A DNA stretch of 64,000 nucleotides from Thermoleophilales bacterium (GCA_020636955.1 JACJWY010000006.1:62001-126000); one strand, 5' to 3'; shown: positions 17,095 to 24,714, counted from the first letter of the stretch. The notes: generated from the sequence alone by a model not told the origin. Numbers and translations are program-made.

Positions 17095-17961
17095 ATGATC
17101 ACGAAAGAGAGATTCAAACTGGCCAACGATGTCGAGATCCCCAAGCTCGGCCTCGGCACATGGTTTATCGACGACGGGGACGCAGCCCGGGTGGTCCGGG
17201 ACGCCGTGGAAATCGGCTACCGCCACATTGACACCGCCCGCGCCTACGGCAACGAGGCGGGTGTCGGCGAAGGGGTCCGCACCAGCGGCATTGAACGCAG
17301 CGAGCTTTTCGTTACCACCAAGCTGGCGGCAGAGTTGAAGTCATATGACGAGGCAGCCGCCGGAATCGACGAATCACTGACGAACCTCGGACTCGACTAC
17401 GCAGACATGATGATCATTCACAGTCCTAAACCCTGGATGAAATTCCATGGCGATGACCACTACTTCGAAGGCAACCGCGAGGCGTGGCGAGCGCTTGAGG
17501 ACGCCTACGATGCAGGCAAGCTGCGGGCGATTGGTCTTTCCAACTTCGAGCGCGTCGACATCGACAACATCCTCGGGTCATGCTCGGTCAAGCCGATGGT
17601 CAACCAGATTCTGGTGCACATCTCGAGCTCCCCGTTCGAGCTGATCGAGTACAGCCAGCAGCAGGACATGCTGGTCGAGGCGTATTCGCCGATCGCCCAC
17701 GGTCAGCTTTTCAGGAACGAGCAGGTAACAGCCATGGCCGAACGCTACGGCGTGAGTGTGCCGCAACTGTCGATCCGCTACGTGCTGCAGCTCGGCCTGC
17801 TGCCGCTGCCCAAGACCTCTAACCCCGACCACATGCGCAGCAACACCGAGGTCGACTTCGAGATCTCAGGCGTCGACATGGACACACTCAGGAACCTCGA
17901 GCAGATCCAGGACTACGGCGAGATCGGCGTGATGCCGGTATTCGGCGGCGATCTGAGCTAA
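17095..17961 (+). CDS. Aldo/keto reductase
   Basis: 288-residue NADPH-dependent carbonyl reductase with the full catalytic tetrad: D46 and Y51 (DTARAYGNE), K76 (TTKLAAE) and H109 (IIHSP). The cofactor-binding C-terminal segment LPKTSNPDHMRSN is also typical. The ribosome site AAGGAAGCGCGC precedes the ATG. It lies just downstream of the cupin and is probably in the same TetR-controlled unit, so its substrate may be the aldehyde released or consumed by the cupin (inference). Confidence 0.92.
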   Translation: MITKERFKLANDVEIPKLGLGTWFIDDGDAARVVRDAVEIGYRHIDTARAYGNEAGVGEGVRTSGIERSELFVTTKLAAELKSYDEAAAGIDESLTNLGLDYADMMIIHSPKPWMKFHGDDHYFEGNREAWRALEDAYDAGKLRAIGLSNFERVDIDNILGSCSVKPMVNQILVHISSSPFELIEYSQQQDMLVEAYSPIAHGQLFRNEQVTAMAERYGVSVPQLSIRYVLQLGLLPLPKTSNPDHMRSNTEVDFEISGVDMDTLRNLEQIQDYGEIGVMPVFGGDLS

Positions 17962-17994
17962 GGAGAAGCATCGGATAGCCGAAGGACAGGGCTC

Positions 17995-18042
17995 TAGTCT
18001 GGGGGCATGTCAGAACAGGGAGCGGAACCGTGGGCAAGGTAG
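17995..18042 (+). other. Possible leaderless upstream reading frame before the DHFR-like gene
   Basis: TAGTCT (17995-18000), six bases, then ATG at 18007 opens an 11-codon frame (M-S-E-Q-G-A-E-P-W-A-R, stop TAG 18040-18042). It overlaps the GTG start (18030) and the ribosome site GGGAGC of the next gene in another frame. The spacing equals that of the leaderless genes here, so this frame may be translated and influence the downstream start. Confidence 0.45.
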
Positions 18043-18620
18043 TCATGTACGCGTCGGTTTCGGTCGATGGCTTTATCGCCGATGAGAATGATCAGCCGGG
18101 GCCGTTGTTCGACTGGTTGACAAGTGGCGAGGTGCCGCTGGATGACGCTGGATTCCTGAAGGTCTCGCAAGCCTCACACGACTATATTCGGCCGTACTGG
18201 GACGAGATCGCGGTGACGGTTGTCGGCCGTCACGTCTTCGACATGACCGACGGCTGGGAGGGGGTGCCTCCGAGCGGGATCGACAACGTGGTTGTCGTGA
18301 CCCGTCGGCCAGCGCCAGAAGGCTGGAATCCCGAAGCACCGTTTCACTTCGTAAACAGCATCGAAGCGGCCTTGGTCGAGGCTCGGGAACTTGCTGGAGA
18401 CCGCACGGTTGAGGTCTCTGCCGGCGACGTCGGTGGCCAGATACTCGCCGCAGGACTGGTCGACGAAGTGCGGATGGATGTCGTGCCGGTCGTCTTCGGA
18501 GCCGGCAAGCGCTTCTTCGGCCCGGTCGACGCGCAGCACCTGCTCGAGGATCCCCCGGAAGTGATTCAGGGGCAGCGCGTGCTCCACCTGCGCTATCGGC
18601 TGCGCAGCGCCGACGGCTGA
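18030..18620 (+). CDS. DHFR/RibD C-terminal-like reductase
   Basis: 196 residues, of the family related to dihydrofolate reductase and the RibD reductase domain, NADPH-dependent in characterised members. The N-terminal strand MGKVVMYASVSVDGFIA and the GDVGGQILAAGLVDEV dinucleotide segment are typical. Many actinobacterial paralogues have no known role. The start is GTG at 18030 with GGGAGCGGAACC in front. Its stop abuts the stop of the convergent VOC gene (TGATCA), leaving no room for a terminator. Confidence 0.82.
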   Translation: MGKVVMYASVSVDGFIADENDQPGPLFDWLTSGEVPLDDAGFLKVSQASHDYIRPYWDEIAVTVVGRHVFDMTDGWEGVPPSGIDNVVVVTRRPAPEGWNPEAPFHFVNSIEAALVEARELAGDRTVEVSAGDVGGQILAAGLVDEVRMDVVPVVFGAGKRFFGPVDAQHLLEDPPEVIQGQRVLHLRYRLRSADG

Positions 18621-19019
18621 TCAGTCGAACCCGAAATAGGCCCGGAGCTCGTCGGGAACGGCCTCGGGGTCAGGCTGAAAGATCTCAATGAGCAGATCGT
18701 CCGGTCCTTTTGCCATGGCGTACGAGGCATCGGGTTGTTCCCGGACATCGGTGACCGAAATGTTCATTGCCCGGAGTCGCTCGACCACGTTCTCGATCTC
18801 GTCGGTCTGCACGCCGAGATGATGAACCGCGCTCTGGCCCGGATTCTTCGGAGGCTGGTCATAAAGGTGGAGGTGTCCCGAACCGACCGTCATGAAGACA
18901 TTCCTGGCCCCGGCGAACTCGCGGTCAAACACGACTTCGGCCCCAAATCCCTCCGTCCAGAATTCGATCGTTTCATCAATGTCCGAAGCCATCAGGTGGG
19001 CGTGGTGGAGATTGAGCAA
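18621..19019 (-). CDS. Single-domain VOC/glyoxalase-like protein
   Basis: 132 residues with the vicinal-oxygen-chelate pattern: LHHAHLMASDIDETIEFW at the start, GSGHLHLYD, VHHLGVQTD and the closing strand LLIEIFQPD, whose Glu would be a metal ligand. It could be a small lyase, dioxygenase or resistance protein; nothing decides. The start is TTG at 19019, chosen because AGAGAGG lies seven bases upstream. Convergent with, and directly touching, the DHFR-like gene. Confidence 0.75.
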   Translation of the reverse strand: MLNLHHAHLMASDIDETIEFWTEGFGAEVVFDREFAGARNVFMTVGSGHLHLYDQPPKNPGQSAVHHLGVQTDEIENVVERLRAMNISVTDVREQPDASYAMAKGPDDLLIEIFQPDPEAVPDELRAYFGFD

Positions 19020-19037
19020 CGGTGATCCTCTCTAGTT

Positions 19038-19196
19038 CTAGGTGCTCTTCAGCTGGCCGATCATCGACTCGGCGTTGCCGAGGTCAACTCCAGGCCGTTT
19101 CGCCGTGGTGAGGAAGGACAACATCCAGGTCACAAACCAGGTTCCCCCACCTCCGAGAGCGATCCCACGCTCTTTGCCTGATCCGGACAAGGCCAC
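19038..19196 (-). pseudogene. Patatin-like phospholipase, N-terminal fragment
   Basis: A 52-codon frame from GTG contains KERGIALGGGGTWFVTWML and GVDLGNAESMIG, which resembles the glycine-rich oxyanion segment and the start of the nucleophile region of bacterial patatin-like proteins, but it stops (TAG) where the GxSxG Ser motif should follow. The remainder of a patatin (about 250 residues) is absent. I read it as a decayed remnant bordering the toxin-antitoxin island; a chance match cannot be excluded. Confidence 0.4.
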
Positions 19197-19292
19197 TCAG
19201 CGAACCTAGCAGTCAAATCCGATTCAACAGGCCACGGCAGTGGAGGAAGAGCGACCTCTGCGTGGCCTTGAATCAGCGGAGACCACCAATAC

Positions 19293-19318
19293 GCTTTCAC
19301 CAATGCTAGCATGAAAGC
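19293..19318 (+). promoter_or_regulatory. Leaderless promoter/operator of first vapBC pair
   Basis: The -10 box TAGCAT (19307-19312) ends six bases before the ATG at 19319. It is enclosed in the inverted repeat GCTTTCA (19293-19299)/TGAAAGC (19312-19318), and ATGCTAGCAT (19303-19312) is itself palindromic. Such symmetry over the -10 box suits autorepression by the antitoxin or VapBC complex. Confidence 0.6.
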
Positions 19319-19624
19319 ATGGCTCAGATATCGTTGCGTATTTCCGATGACCTTGCCAGGGATGTAAAGGCAGACGCCCGGCGGCAGAAGCTCAGCGTCA
19401 ACGGTTACATCACCTTCATATTGAAGTCGGCCAGCAACCCTGACTTCGGGGGCAGCGAGGCAGAACGAGTCCGAGACCGCCTTCGTCGCGCAGGCTTGCT
19501 GGAAGAGTGGATCGGCGAGCCAGAAATCCAGCCACCGACAACGGAAGAATTCGAGACAGCACGGGCGAAGGCAAGCAAAGGCAAATCCCTCACTGACCTG
19601 GTTCTGGAAGAGCGAGGCCAGTGA
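19319..19624 (+). CDS. vapB: Antitoxin, ribbon-helix-helix (VapB-like)
   Basis: 101 residues. The N-terminus ISLRISDDLARDVKADARRQ followed by LSVNGYITFIL is a ribbon-helix-helix DNA-binding unit of Arc/CopG type; the C-terminal half (EEWIGEP, TTEEFETARAKAS) would wrap the toxin. The ATG is the likely first base of the transcript. It overlaps the toxin gene by four bases (GTGA). It neutralises the PIN toxin and should repress its own promoter, where inverted repeats are visible. Confidence 0.85.
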   Translation: MAQISLRISDDLARDVKADARRQKLSVNGYITFILKSASNPDFGGSEAERVRDRLRRAGLLEEWIGEPEIQPPTTEEFETARAKASKGKSLTDLVLEERGQ

Positions 19625-20058
19625 TATTCGCTGATACGTCCGCAGTCCTGAAACTCTACGTGGACGAGGCGGGATCCGATGAGATGAGAAGCCTCAACCT
19701 GGTCGTGGTGTCCGCCTTGTCCGAGGTTGAGGGAACCTCGGCCATCTGGCGCAAGACGAGGATCGGTGACCTCGAAGAGCTACAAGCCCATCACCTCATC
19801 CGACGGTTCCGGACCGATCTGAGGTCCGACCTGTTTGACCGAACCAACCTGGTGGCGGTGCCGGTTACCAGCAATCTGTTGAGTTTGGCCACCGAACTCG
19901 TGCCTGTTCATGGGCTGAAATCACTTGATGCGATTCAGCTGGCCAGCGCCAAAGCGGCAAGGGAAGCGGAACCCGACCTGGACACATTTGCCTGCTACGA
20001 CAGGAACCTGGGCAGGGCAGCAGCCTCACAAGGTTTCCGGGTTCATTCTCCAAGTTGA
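19621..20058 (+). CDS. vapC: PIN-domain toxin (VapC-like ribonuclease)
   Basis: 145 residues. PIN acidic residues are visible: Asp in MIFADTSAVLKLY, Glu in SALSEVEGTSA, Asp in LKSLDAIQLASA, and Asp in FACYDRNLG. VapC toxins cut RNA, often tRNA or rRNA, with Mg2+ or Mn2+. The start GTG overlaps the antitoxin stop. It belongs to the subgroup (LYVDEAGSDEM, SLDAIQLA) shared with the toxin at 21992. Confidence 0.88.
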   Translation: MIFADTSAVLKLYVDEAGSDEMRSLNLVVVSALSEVEGTSAIWRKTRIGDLEELQAHHLIRRFRTDLRSDLFDRTNLVAVPVTSNLLSLATELVPVHGLKSLDAIQLASAKAAREAEPDLDTFACYDRNLGRAAASQGFRVHSPS

Positions 20059-20179
20059 CGGTTGTCGATGATGCGCCGGCCTCCTCACGTTTTCGGGCAA
20101 CGAGACTGAGCGGAGGCGAATATCGAGGCGCTGGCTAAAGAGGTGCAGCACCGCGAATGTATGGTGCTACACTTGTTGG
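20059..20179 (+). promoter_or_regulatory. Leaderless promoter and direct repeats of second vapBC pair
   Basis: TACACT (20168-20173) stands six bases before the ATG at 20180. Upstream, the palindrome GGTGC-A-GCACC (20142-20152) and GGTGCTACAC (20163-20172) form a direct repeat 21 bp apart, two helical turns, the second overlapping the -10 box: a plausible antitoxin operator. The rest of the gap shows nothing recognisable. Confidence 0.55.
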
Positions 20180-20434
20180 ATGCCGACCGTAAAGCCGAGA
20201 TACACGATCACCGATACCGGTGAGATCGAAGAAATGCTGGATGAGGCGCAGCGTCGGTGGCCTGCCATGCGGGATCGAAAGGAGCTGTTGCTTCTCTTGG
20301 CCAGCATCGGCAGTGACGTAGCGAAGCGTGACATTGCGACGAGGCGAAAAGCAGTCGAAGAAACTGCTGGTGCCCTTACTGGTGTTTATCGCGAGGACGA
20401 ATTGAGTCAGTTGCGCGAGGACTGGTCGGAATGA
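20180..20434 (+). CDS. Antitoxin of second PIN-toxin pair
   Basis: 84 residues. The layout (PRYTITDTGEIEEMLDEAQ, then WPAMRDRKELLLLLASIG) resembles a ribbon-helix-helix with one strand and two helices, although the match is looser than in the first antitoxin. The acidic C-terminus (EDELSQLREDWSE) is likely toxin-binding. It overlaps the toxin gene by ATGA. Its sequence is unrelated at sight to the other antitoxins of the island, so cross-regulation is not expected. Confidence 0.75.
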   Translation: MPTVKPRYTITDTGEIEEMLDEAQRRWPAMRDRKELLLLLASIGSDVAKRDIATRRKAVEETAGALTGVYREDELSQLREDWSE

Positions 20435-20823
20435 TCGTTCTGGACGCAAGCGTCCTGATCGCTCATCTGGATTCCTCTGATTCATTTCACTCGCAGGCCA
20501 GAAGACTCTTGGACGAGGTTGGTCCGGAATCGCTGGGAGCCAGTTCAATAACTCTCGCCGAAGTGTTCGTAGCGCCGGTTCGCCTCAATCAGCTGGACCG
20601 GGTCCAGAGTGCGATCGATGCCCTGGAAATCCGGGAGTTGGAACTCGGAGAAGGATGCTCGACCCGTCTCGCTGAACTCAGGGCAACCACTGGCCTCAAG
20701 ATGCCGGACTGCTGCGTGATCGCCTCGGCGGAATCCAAAGAAGGGAAGGTGGCAACATTTGACCGCTCATTGGCCCGAGTTGCCGATGGACTTGGGTTCC
20801 AGGTACTCCCATCTCCAAGTTGA
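20431..20823 (+). CDS. vapC: PIN-domain toxin, second pair
   Basis: 130 residues with PIN residues: Asp in MIVLDASVLIAHLD, Glu in LAEVFVAPV, Asp in LKMPDCCVIASA, Asp in VATFDRSLARV. Predicted ribonuclease toxin. It differs from the other two toxins (IAHLDSSDSFH and the CCVIAS segment), so it belongs to another PIN subgroup. The last codons overlap a TTGACA that could serve the following orphan antitoxin. Confidence 0.87.
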   Translation: MIVLDASVLIAHLDSSDSFHSQARRLLDEVGPESLGASSITLAEVFVAPVRLNQLDRVQSAIDALEIRELELGEGCSTRLAELRATTGLKMPDCCVIASAESKEGKVATFDRSLARVADGLGFQVLPSPS

Positions 20824-20877
20824 CATAAGACACATTATCGCGCATAAACAGAAGTGGGCCACCGGCGCTTTTACACT
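20820..20877 (+). promoter_or_regulatory. Promoter(s) of orphan antitoxin
   Basis: TACACT (20872-20877) precedes the ATG at 20884 by six bases, the same arrangement as at the other antitoxins. In addition TTGACA (20820-20825), 17 bases, CATAAA (20843-20848) could form a second, upstream promoter with a leader of some 30 bases. Confidence 0.5.
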
Positions 20878-20883
20878 GACCAA

Positions 20884-21096
20884 ATGCCTACGAAACTGCG
20901 AAGGATTGCCGTTACCGAGGACGCAGATCTCGCTTCTGCCCTGCGTTCAGCGAGCAAGTTGCTTCCAGGTTTGAGTGCCGCGGCCTTGGTGAAGCGCCTT
21001 GCCATCATCGGGGCCAAAGCACTGATCGCCGCCCGCGGGATCCTTCCCGACCGGGCATTCGATGCCCTGATCCGACGTGCCGCTGGCGGCAGCTAG
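20884..21096 (+). CDS. Orphan antitoxin-like protein, paralogue of the 21669 antitoxin
   Basis: 70 residues. It shares the pattern MPxKxRRIAVxEDxxLA...LAIxGAxxL with the 106-residue antitoxin at 21669, so the DNA-binding part is the same type. The C-terminal toxin-binding tail is short, and no PIN gene follows: the next gene is convergent and ends three bases away. It is either the remainder of a fourth pair or a solo regulator that could act at related operators. The ATG at 20884 is fixed by the TACACT box six bases upstream. Confidence 0.6.
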   Translation: MPTKLRRIAVTEDADLASALRSASKLLPGLSAAALVKRLAIIGAKALIAARGILPDRAFDALIRRAAGGS

Positions 21097-21099
21097 GCG

Positions 21100-21549
21100 C
21101 TACCGCGGCTCGAGGATCACGAGCGGGATCTTCCGGTCGGTGCGGTCCTGGTACTGCTGGTATGACGGATAGACCTCGACCGCCTTTGGCCAGAGGCGCT
21201 TGCGCTGCGCCTCGGTGGCTACCCGGGCTCGGACCGGACGGAGTTCGCTGCCGATCTGGACGGTTGTGTCCGGGTTGGCCTTGAGATTGTAAAACCAGGC
21301 CGGGCTCTTTTCGTAGCCGCCCTTGGAGGCCACGATGACCACGTTCTCCTCGTCCTCGATGTAGAGCAGCGGACTGGTGCGCTTCTTGCCGCTCTTCGCA
21401 CCGACGTGATCGATCAGGCACATCGGCGGAACCCCGGGAATGCGATGGCCGATCCGGCCGCCCGTCAGCCGGTAAACGCGGGCATGACCGCCCATCAGCT
21501 TGCTGAGAACGGGCCATGTTTTGTCGGCGATACGGAGTTGAAGGTCCAT
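21100..21549 (-). CDS. F420-dependent nitroreductase-family (Ddn-like) protein
   Basis: 149 residues, split-barrel fold of the deazaflavin-dependent Ddn family. Typical stretches: GARVYRLTGGRIG-like start (HARVYRLTGGRIGHRIPG), LIDHVGAKSGKKRTSPLLY, and SPAWFYNLKANPDTTVQIG. Characterised relatives reduce quinones, fatty acids or nitro drugs with F420H2. Its presence suggests that the host makes F420, in line with an actinobacterium. It sits inside the toxin-antitoxin island, on the opposite strand. Confidence 0.85.
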   Translation of the reverse strand: MDLQLRIADKTWPVLSKLMGGHARVYRLTGGRIGHRIPGVPPMCLIDHVGAKSGKKRTSPLLYIEDEENVVIVASKGGYEKSPAWFYNLKANPDTTVQIGSELRPVRARVATEAQRKRLWPKAVEVYPSYQQYQDRTDRKIPLVILEPR

Positions 21550-21637
21550 GTCTCTATTGATTCTTAACGATAGCTCCTACCTCGATTCGACCAAGAGATA
21601 CGCCGACGGGGCTTGCGGCCGTGTTCAGATGAATTCT

Positions 21638-21668
21638 GAGTGTCACACATAGGTGGTACACTCGTTTC
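21638..21668 (+). promoter_or_regulatory. Leaderless promoter/operator of third vapBC pair
   Basis: TACACT (21657-21662) lies six bases before the GTG at 21669. The inverted repeat GAGTGT (21638-21643)/ACACTC (21658-21663) includes the -10 box and may be the antitoxin operator. Confidence 0.55.
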
Positions 21669-21989
21669 GTGCCGTCAAAGTACCGACGAATTGCCGTGGT
21701 CGAGGATCCGGAACTCGCGGAAACGCTTGAGTGGGCCGGGAGGCAACTCAAAAGTCGAAGCGACGCCTCGCTCCTGCGAGAGTTGGCCATTCGTGGTGCA
21801 GCTTCGCTGCGGCGGGAAGTGTCTATGAGCCCCGGTCTCAGGCAAATACTTGCGATCCCCGGGGTCAGGCCGCCGCATGGTGACATACGGGAGTCACTGC
21901 GCAAACAGCCTCCGGTCCCGATGCCGGCGGGACTCCCACGCGACGCAATCAGCCGGGCCCTCGACGCTGAACGGGAAGAAAGGCTCTGA
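21669..21989 (+). CDS. Antitoxin of third PIN-toxin pair
   Basis: 106 residues. The N-terminal RRIAVVEDPELAETLEWAGR plus ASLLRELAIRGAASL segment is shared with the orphan at 20884; the C-terminal 40 residues (PPHGDIRESLRKQPP..., ending REERL) look like a toxin-binding tail. The GTG start follows TACACT by six bases, so the mRNA is likely leaderless. The toxin ATG follows two bases after the stop. Confidence 0.78.
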   Translation: MPSKYRRIAVVEDPELAETLEWAGRQLKSRSDASLLRELAIRGAASLRREVSMSPGLRQILAIPGVRPPHGDIRESLRKQPPVPMPAGLPRDAISRALDAEREERL

Positions 21990-21991
21990 CC

Positions 21992-22402
21992 ATGCTGGCG
22001 GATCCTCTTTACCTGGACTCGTCGGCGATAGTGAAACTTGTCGTCGACGAGACCGAGAGCGATGAGCTGACCAGGATGATCGAAAGCACCGATGCCGTCC
22101 TGACGACGAGCTTCATTTCCGAGATTGAGTGTGTGAGAGCTGTGAATCGGATTTCGGCGGATCTTCGTGACGTTGCGATGGAGCGGCTTCACGGATTCGT
22201 GGTTCTCCCGCTCACGGATTCGATCAGGTCAAGGACGATCTCCATCATGCCGGGAGCTCTCCGCAGCCTGGATGCGATCCAGCTGTCGACTGCGATCGAA
22301 ATTCAGGACAGCCTGGAGGGTTTTGTCAGCTACGACTTCAAATTGAACGAGGCTGCAAGGAGCTTCGGACTTTCAGTCCTGGCGCCAGGCGGGCGAATCT
22401 AG
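21992..22402 (+). CDS. vapC: PIN-domain toxin, third pair
   Basis: 136 residues. PIN residues: Asp in LYLDSSAIVKLVVDE, Glu in FISEIECVRA, Asp in LRSLDAIQLSTA, Asp in FVSYDFKLNEAA. It is a near relative of the toxin at 19621 (same VKL/KLYVDE and SLDAIQL pattern), although their antitoxins differ in type. AAAGG precedes the ATG. Predicted RNase held inactive by the adjacent antitoxin. Confidence 0.88.
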   Translation: MLADPLYLDSSAIVKLVVDETESDELTRMIESTDAVLTTSFISEIECVRAVNRISADLRDVAMERLHGFVVLPLTDSIRSRTISIMPGALRSLDAIQLSTAIEIQDSLEGFVSYDFKLNEAARSFGLSVLAPGGRI

Positions 22403-22445
22403 GCTGGTTGGAATCTGGCATCCCGGCTGCCGAGGCAACCAAAGG

Positions 22446-23363
22446 TCAATCGGTCAGTTCCACGCCCCAGGCTGCCGATGTCATCTCCCCCGGTCCGAGT
22501 CTTATCAGTCCCTCTCCGTTGTTGAAAGCATTCGGGGCGCAGCTCATCGGTTCGGTTCCAAGTCCACGGCGGGCACGGTCCGGGGCCAGGGTGTGGCCGG
22601 TGTATAGCTGGAGCAGCGGATAGCTCTCGTCGATCCAGATTGAGGCAGTCTTGCCGTCGGTCCCGGTCAGGCGGGTCCAGGCCTTGCCTTCCTGGTCGCG
22701 GATCAGGTCGGTGAAGGCGAAGTCGATGTCGAGGAAGCCGAGTTGCCGTGATTCGTGGCAATCGAATGCGGTGCCCGCAACGTCCTCCCGACCAGCCGGA
22801 AGCTGGCGCTCATCGGTGAGGATCCGGACGGTCCCCGGATGCTGCAACTGACATTCGTCGATCAACCCCTCCCCCGGCGATAGATAGGGGTGCTGGCCGT
22901 GACCGACCGGACAAGGACTCTCACCGACGTTGGCAATCTCCGTCTTGACAGAGAGTCCTCCCTCATCCAGCCGGTAGCTCACCGTGACTTCAAGGCCGAA
23001 GGGAAAGCCGGGTCGGGGCGCGATCGAGGTTGACATCGTGACGGCGTTCGGGCCGTGGGACTCCGCCGTCCAGGCCACCCAGCGCAGGAACCCGTGGATC
23101 GCGTTGTCCTTTTCCGGCTCGGTTAGCGGCAGCTGGTAATCCGCCCCGTCAAAGCTGTAACGGCCACCGTCGAGCCGGTTCGGCCAGGGGATCAGCGGCG
23201 CACCATGGGCGCCGTCGCAGATCCGGTCAACCGGGAATGGATCGAGAACAGCTCGCCCGTCAACCTCGTAGGCCCGGATCCCGCCACCGACTTCGACGAT
23301 GGTTGCTTTCTGGTTCCCGTGTCTGATCTCGAACTGATCACCGGACGGATGGGCAGAAATCAT
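22446..23363 (-). CDS. Aldose 1-epimerase-family protein
   Basis: 305 residues, galactose-mutarotase fold. Catalytic residues expected for mutarotases are present: His in NAIHGFLRW (near 90), His in GHGQHPYLSP (near 158), and the Glu base in GLGTEPMSCAPNAF (near 277). It interconverts alpha and beta anomers of a sugar; the exact sugar is not determinable. The ATG at 23363 follows TAACTT (23370-23375 on the minus strand) by six bases, so a leaderless mRNA is predicted. Divergent from the chromate transporter. Confidence 0.88.
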   Translation of the reverse strand: MISAHPSGDQFEIRHGNQKATIVEVGGGIRAYEVDGRAVLDPFPVDRICDGAHGAPLIPWPNRLDGGRYSFDGADYQLPLTEPEKDNAIHGFLRWVAWTAESHGPNAVTMSTSIAPRPGFPFGLEVTVSYRLDEGGLSVKTEIANVGESPCPVGHGQHPYLSPGEGLIDECQLQHPGTVRILTDERQLPAGREDVAGTAFDCHESRQLGFLDIDFAFTDLIRDQEGKAWTRLTGTDGKTASIWIDESYPLLQLYTGHTLAPDRARRGLGTEPMSCAPNAFNNGEGLIRLGPGEMTSAAWGVELTD

Positions 23364-23469
23364 GCGGCCAAGTTACAGCTACGCCGACCCACGGCGATCC
23401 AGGCTCCGTCCCGGTTGGTAACAAGTTCACAAAGACCGGCCAGATATCTTTGCGCGACGTGGGCCTGAA

Positions 23470-24672
23470 ATGAATGAATCCCGCTCGGTGACTGCTGACG
23501 GTGCTTCCGGGCCGCTTCCGGTTCGAAGGATCCTGCGTGAGTGGGGTCGCATTGGCTGCCTCGGGTTCGGCGGTCCTCCGGCCCATATCGCCCTGTTTCG
23601 AGAGCTTTGCGTTCAGCGGGAGGGCTGGATCGAGGAGGACGAGTTCGAGCATGCGATCGCGGTGACCAACCTGCTGCCGGGTCCGGCCTCAACCCAGCTG
23701 GCTATCTACTGCGCCTGGAGCCTTCGGGGGCTGACCGGTGCCCTGGCCGGGGGGCTCGCTTTCATCCTCCCCGGCCTGGTCCTGATTATCGCCCTCGCCG
23801 CGGTCTTTCTCGGGTCGCCGCCGGAATGGGTTGTCGGGCTCGGAGTGGGCGCCGGTGCGGTTGTGCCGGCGGTCGCGGTGCAGGCGGCGGCCGGACTGAT
23901 TCCAGCCAGTTGGAAACGGGCTGCGAAGAAATCCCGGCAGCGCTGGGTCGCCTATGTGCTGGCTGGAGCGGCCACAACTGTGCTGGTTGGCGCCTGGGTG
24001 GTGATCGCCCTGATCGCCTGCGGGGCGGTCGAGATGATCTGCCAGCGAAAGCTGCCCGCCTGGATGCGCCCCGTAGGGCGGGACGGTGTCGGGGGGATTG
24101 CGCCGGTTCCCGTCCTGGCAGCGGTGCTGGCGAGCGGAGGAATGGCCGCACTCTGCTGGACCGCCTTCAAGGTGGGGGCTCTCTCCTATGGCGGAGGCTT
24201 CGTGATCATCCCGATGATGCAGGCCGACGCGGTCGATCGCTACCACTGGATGACGTCGGGAGAATTCCTGAATGCGGTGGCGCTTGGTCAGGCCACTCCC
24301 GGACCGGTGGTTCAGACCGTCTCCGTGGTGGGATTTGCCGCGCATGGACTGGCGGGGGCGCTGGTCGCTGCCGTCGTAGCCTTCGCTCCTTCCTTCTGGT
24401 TCATCGGACTGGGCGCGAAACGGTTCGACCGGCTCAGGACCGATCCTTCCCCACGAGCCTTTCTTGACGGAGCCGGACCGGCAGCGATTGGCGCCATCCT
24501 CGGTGTCGCGATTCCACTGACCGTCGCCCTGGGAGAGCCATGGCAATTCATGTTGCTGGCCCTTGGCGCCGTGGCGCTATTGCTGTTGCGAGTGGCGGTG
24601 ATTCCGGTGATCCTTGCCGGAGCGTCAGCCGGAGCTGCGGCAGCATTGCTGGGGGCTCCCCTCCCCTCCTGA
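23470..24672 (+). CDS. chrA: Chromate transporter ChrA
   Basis: 400-residue membrane protein of the CHR superfamily, the fused two-domain form. Both halves show the repeated motifs: GFGGPPAH (about 32-39) and LLPGPASTQ (68-76) in the first, SYGGGFVIIPMMQ (238-250) and ALGQATPGPVVQT (272-284) in the second. It is thought to export chromate by proton-driven transport. No regulator is adjacent. A TATCTT box lies upstream, but the start has no obvious ribosome site. Confidence 0.93.
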   Translation: MNESRSVTADGASGPLPVRRILREWGRIGCLGFGGPPAHIALFRELCVQREGWIEEDEFEHAIAVTNLLPGPASTQLAIYCAWSLRGLTGALAGGLAFILPGLVLIIALAAVFLGSPPEWVVGLGVGAGAVVPAVAVQAAAGLIPASWKRAAKKSRQRWVAYVLAGAATTVLVGAWVVIALIACGAVEMICQRKLPAWMRPVGRDGVGGIAPVPVLAAVLASGGMAALCWTAFKVGALSYGGGFVIIPMMQADAVDRYHWMTSGEFLNAVALGQATPGPVVQTVSVVGFAAHGLAGALVAAVVAFAPSFWFIGLGAKRFDRLRTDPSPRAFLDGAGPAAIGAILGVAIPLTVALGEPWQFMLLALGAVALLLLRVAVIPVILAGASAGAAAALLGAPLPS

Positions 24673-24714
24673 ACCGGGTCCGTCGCCAGTCAGTGCCGGC
24701 GAATGCTTCGTGGG

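Noticed and set aside
19130..19312. Short minus-strand frame upstream of the first antitoxin
   Set aside because: No motif, no start signal, and it overlaps the promoter repeats and the patatin-like fragment in another frame.
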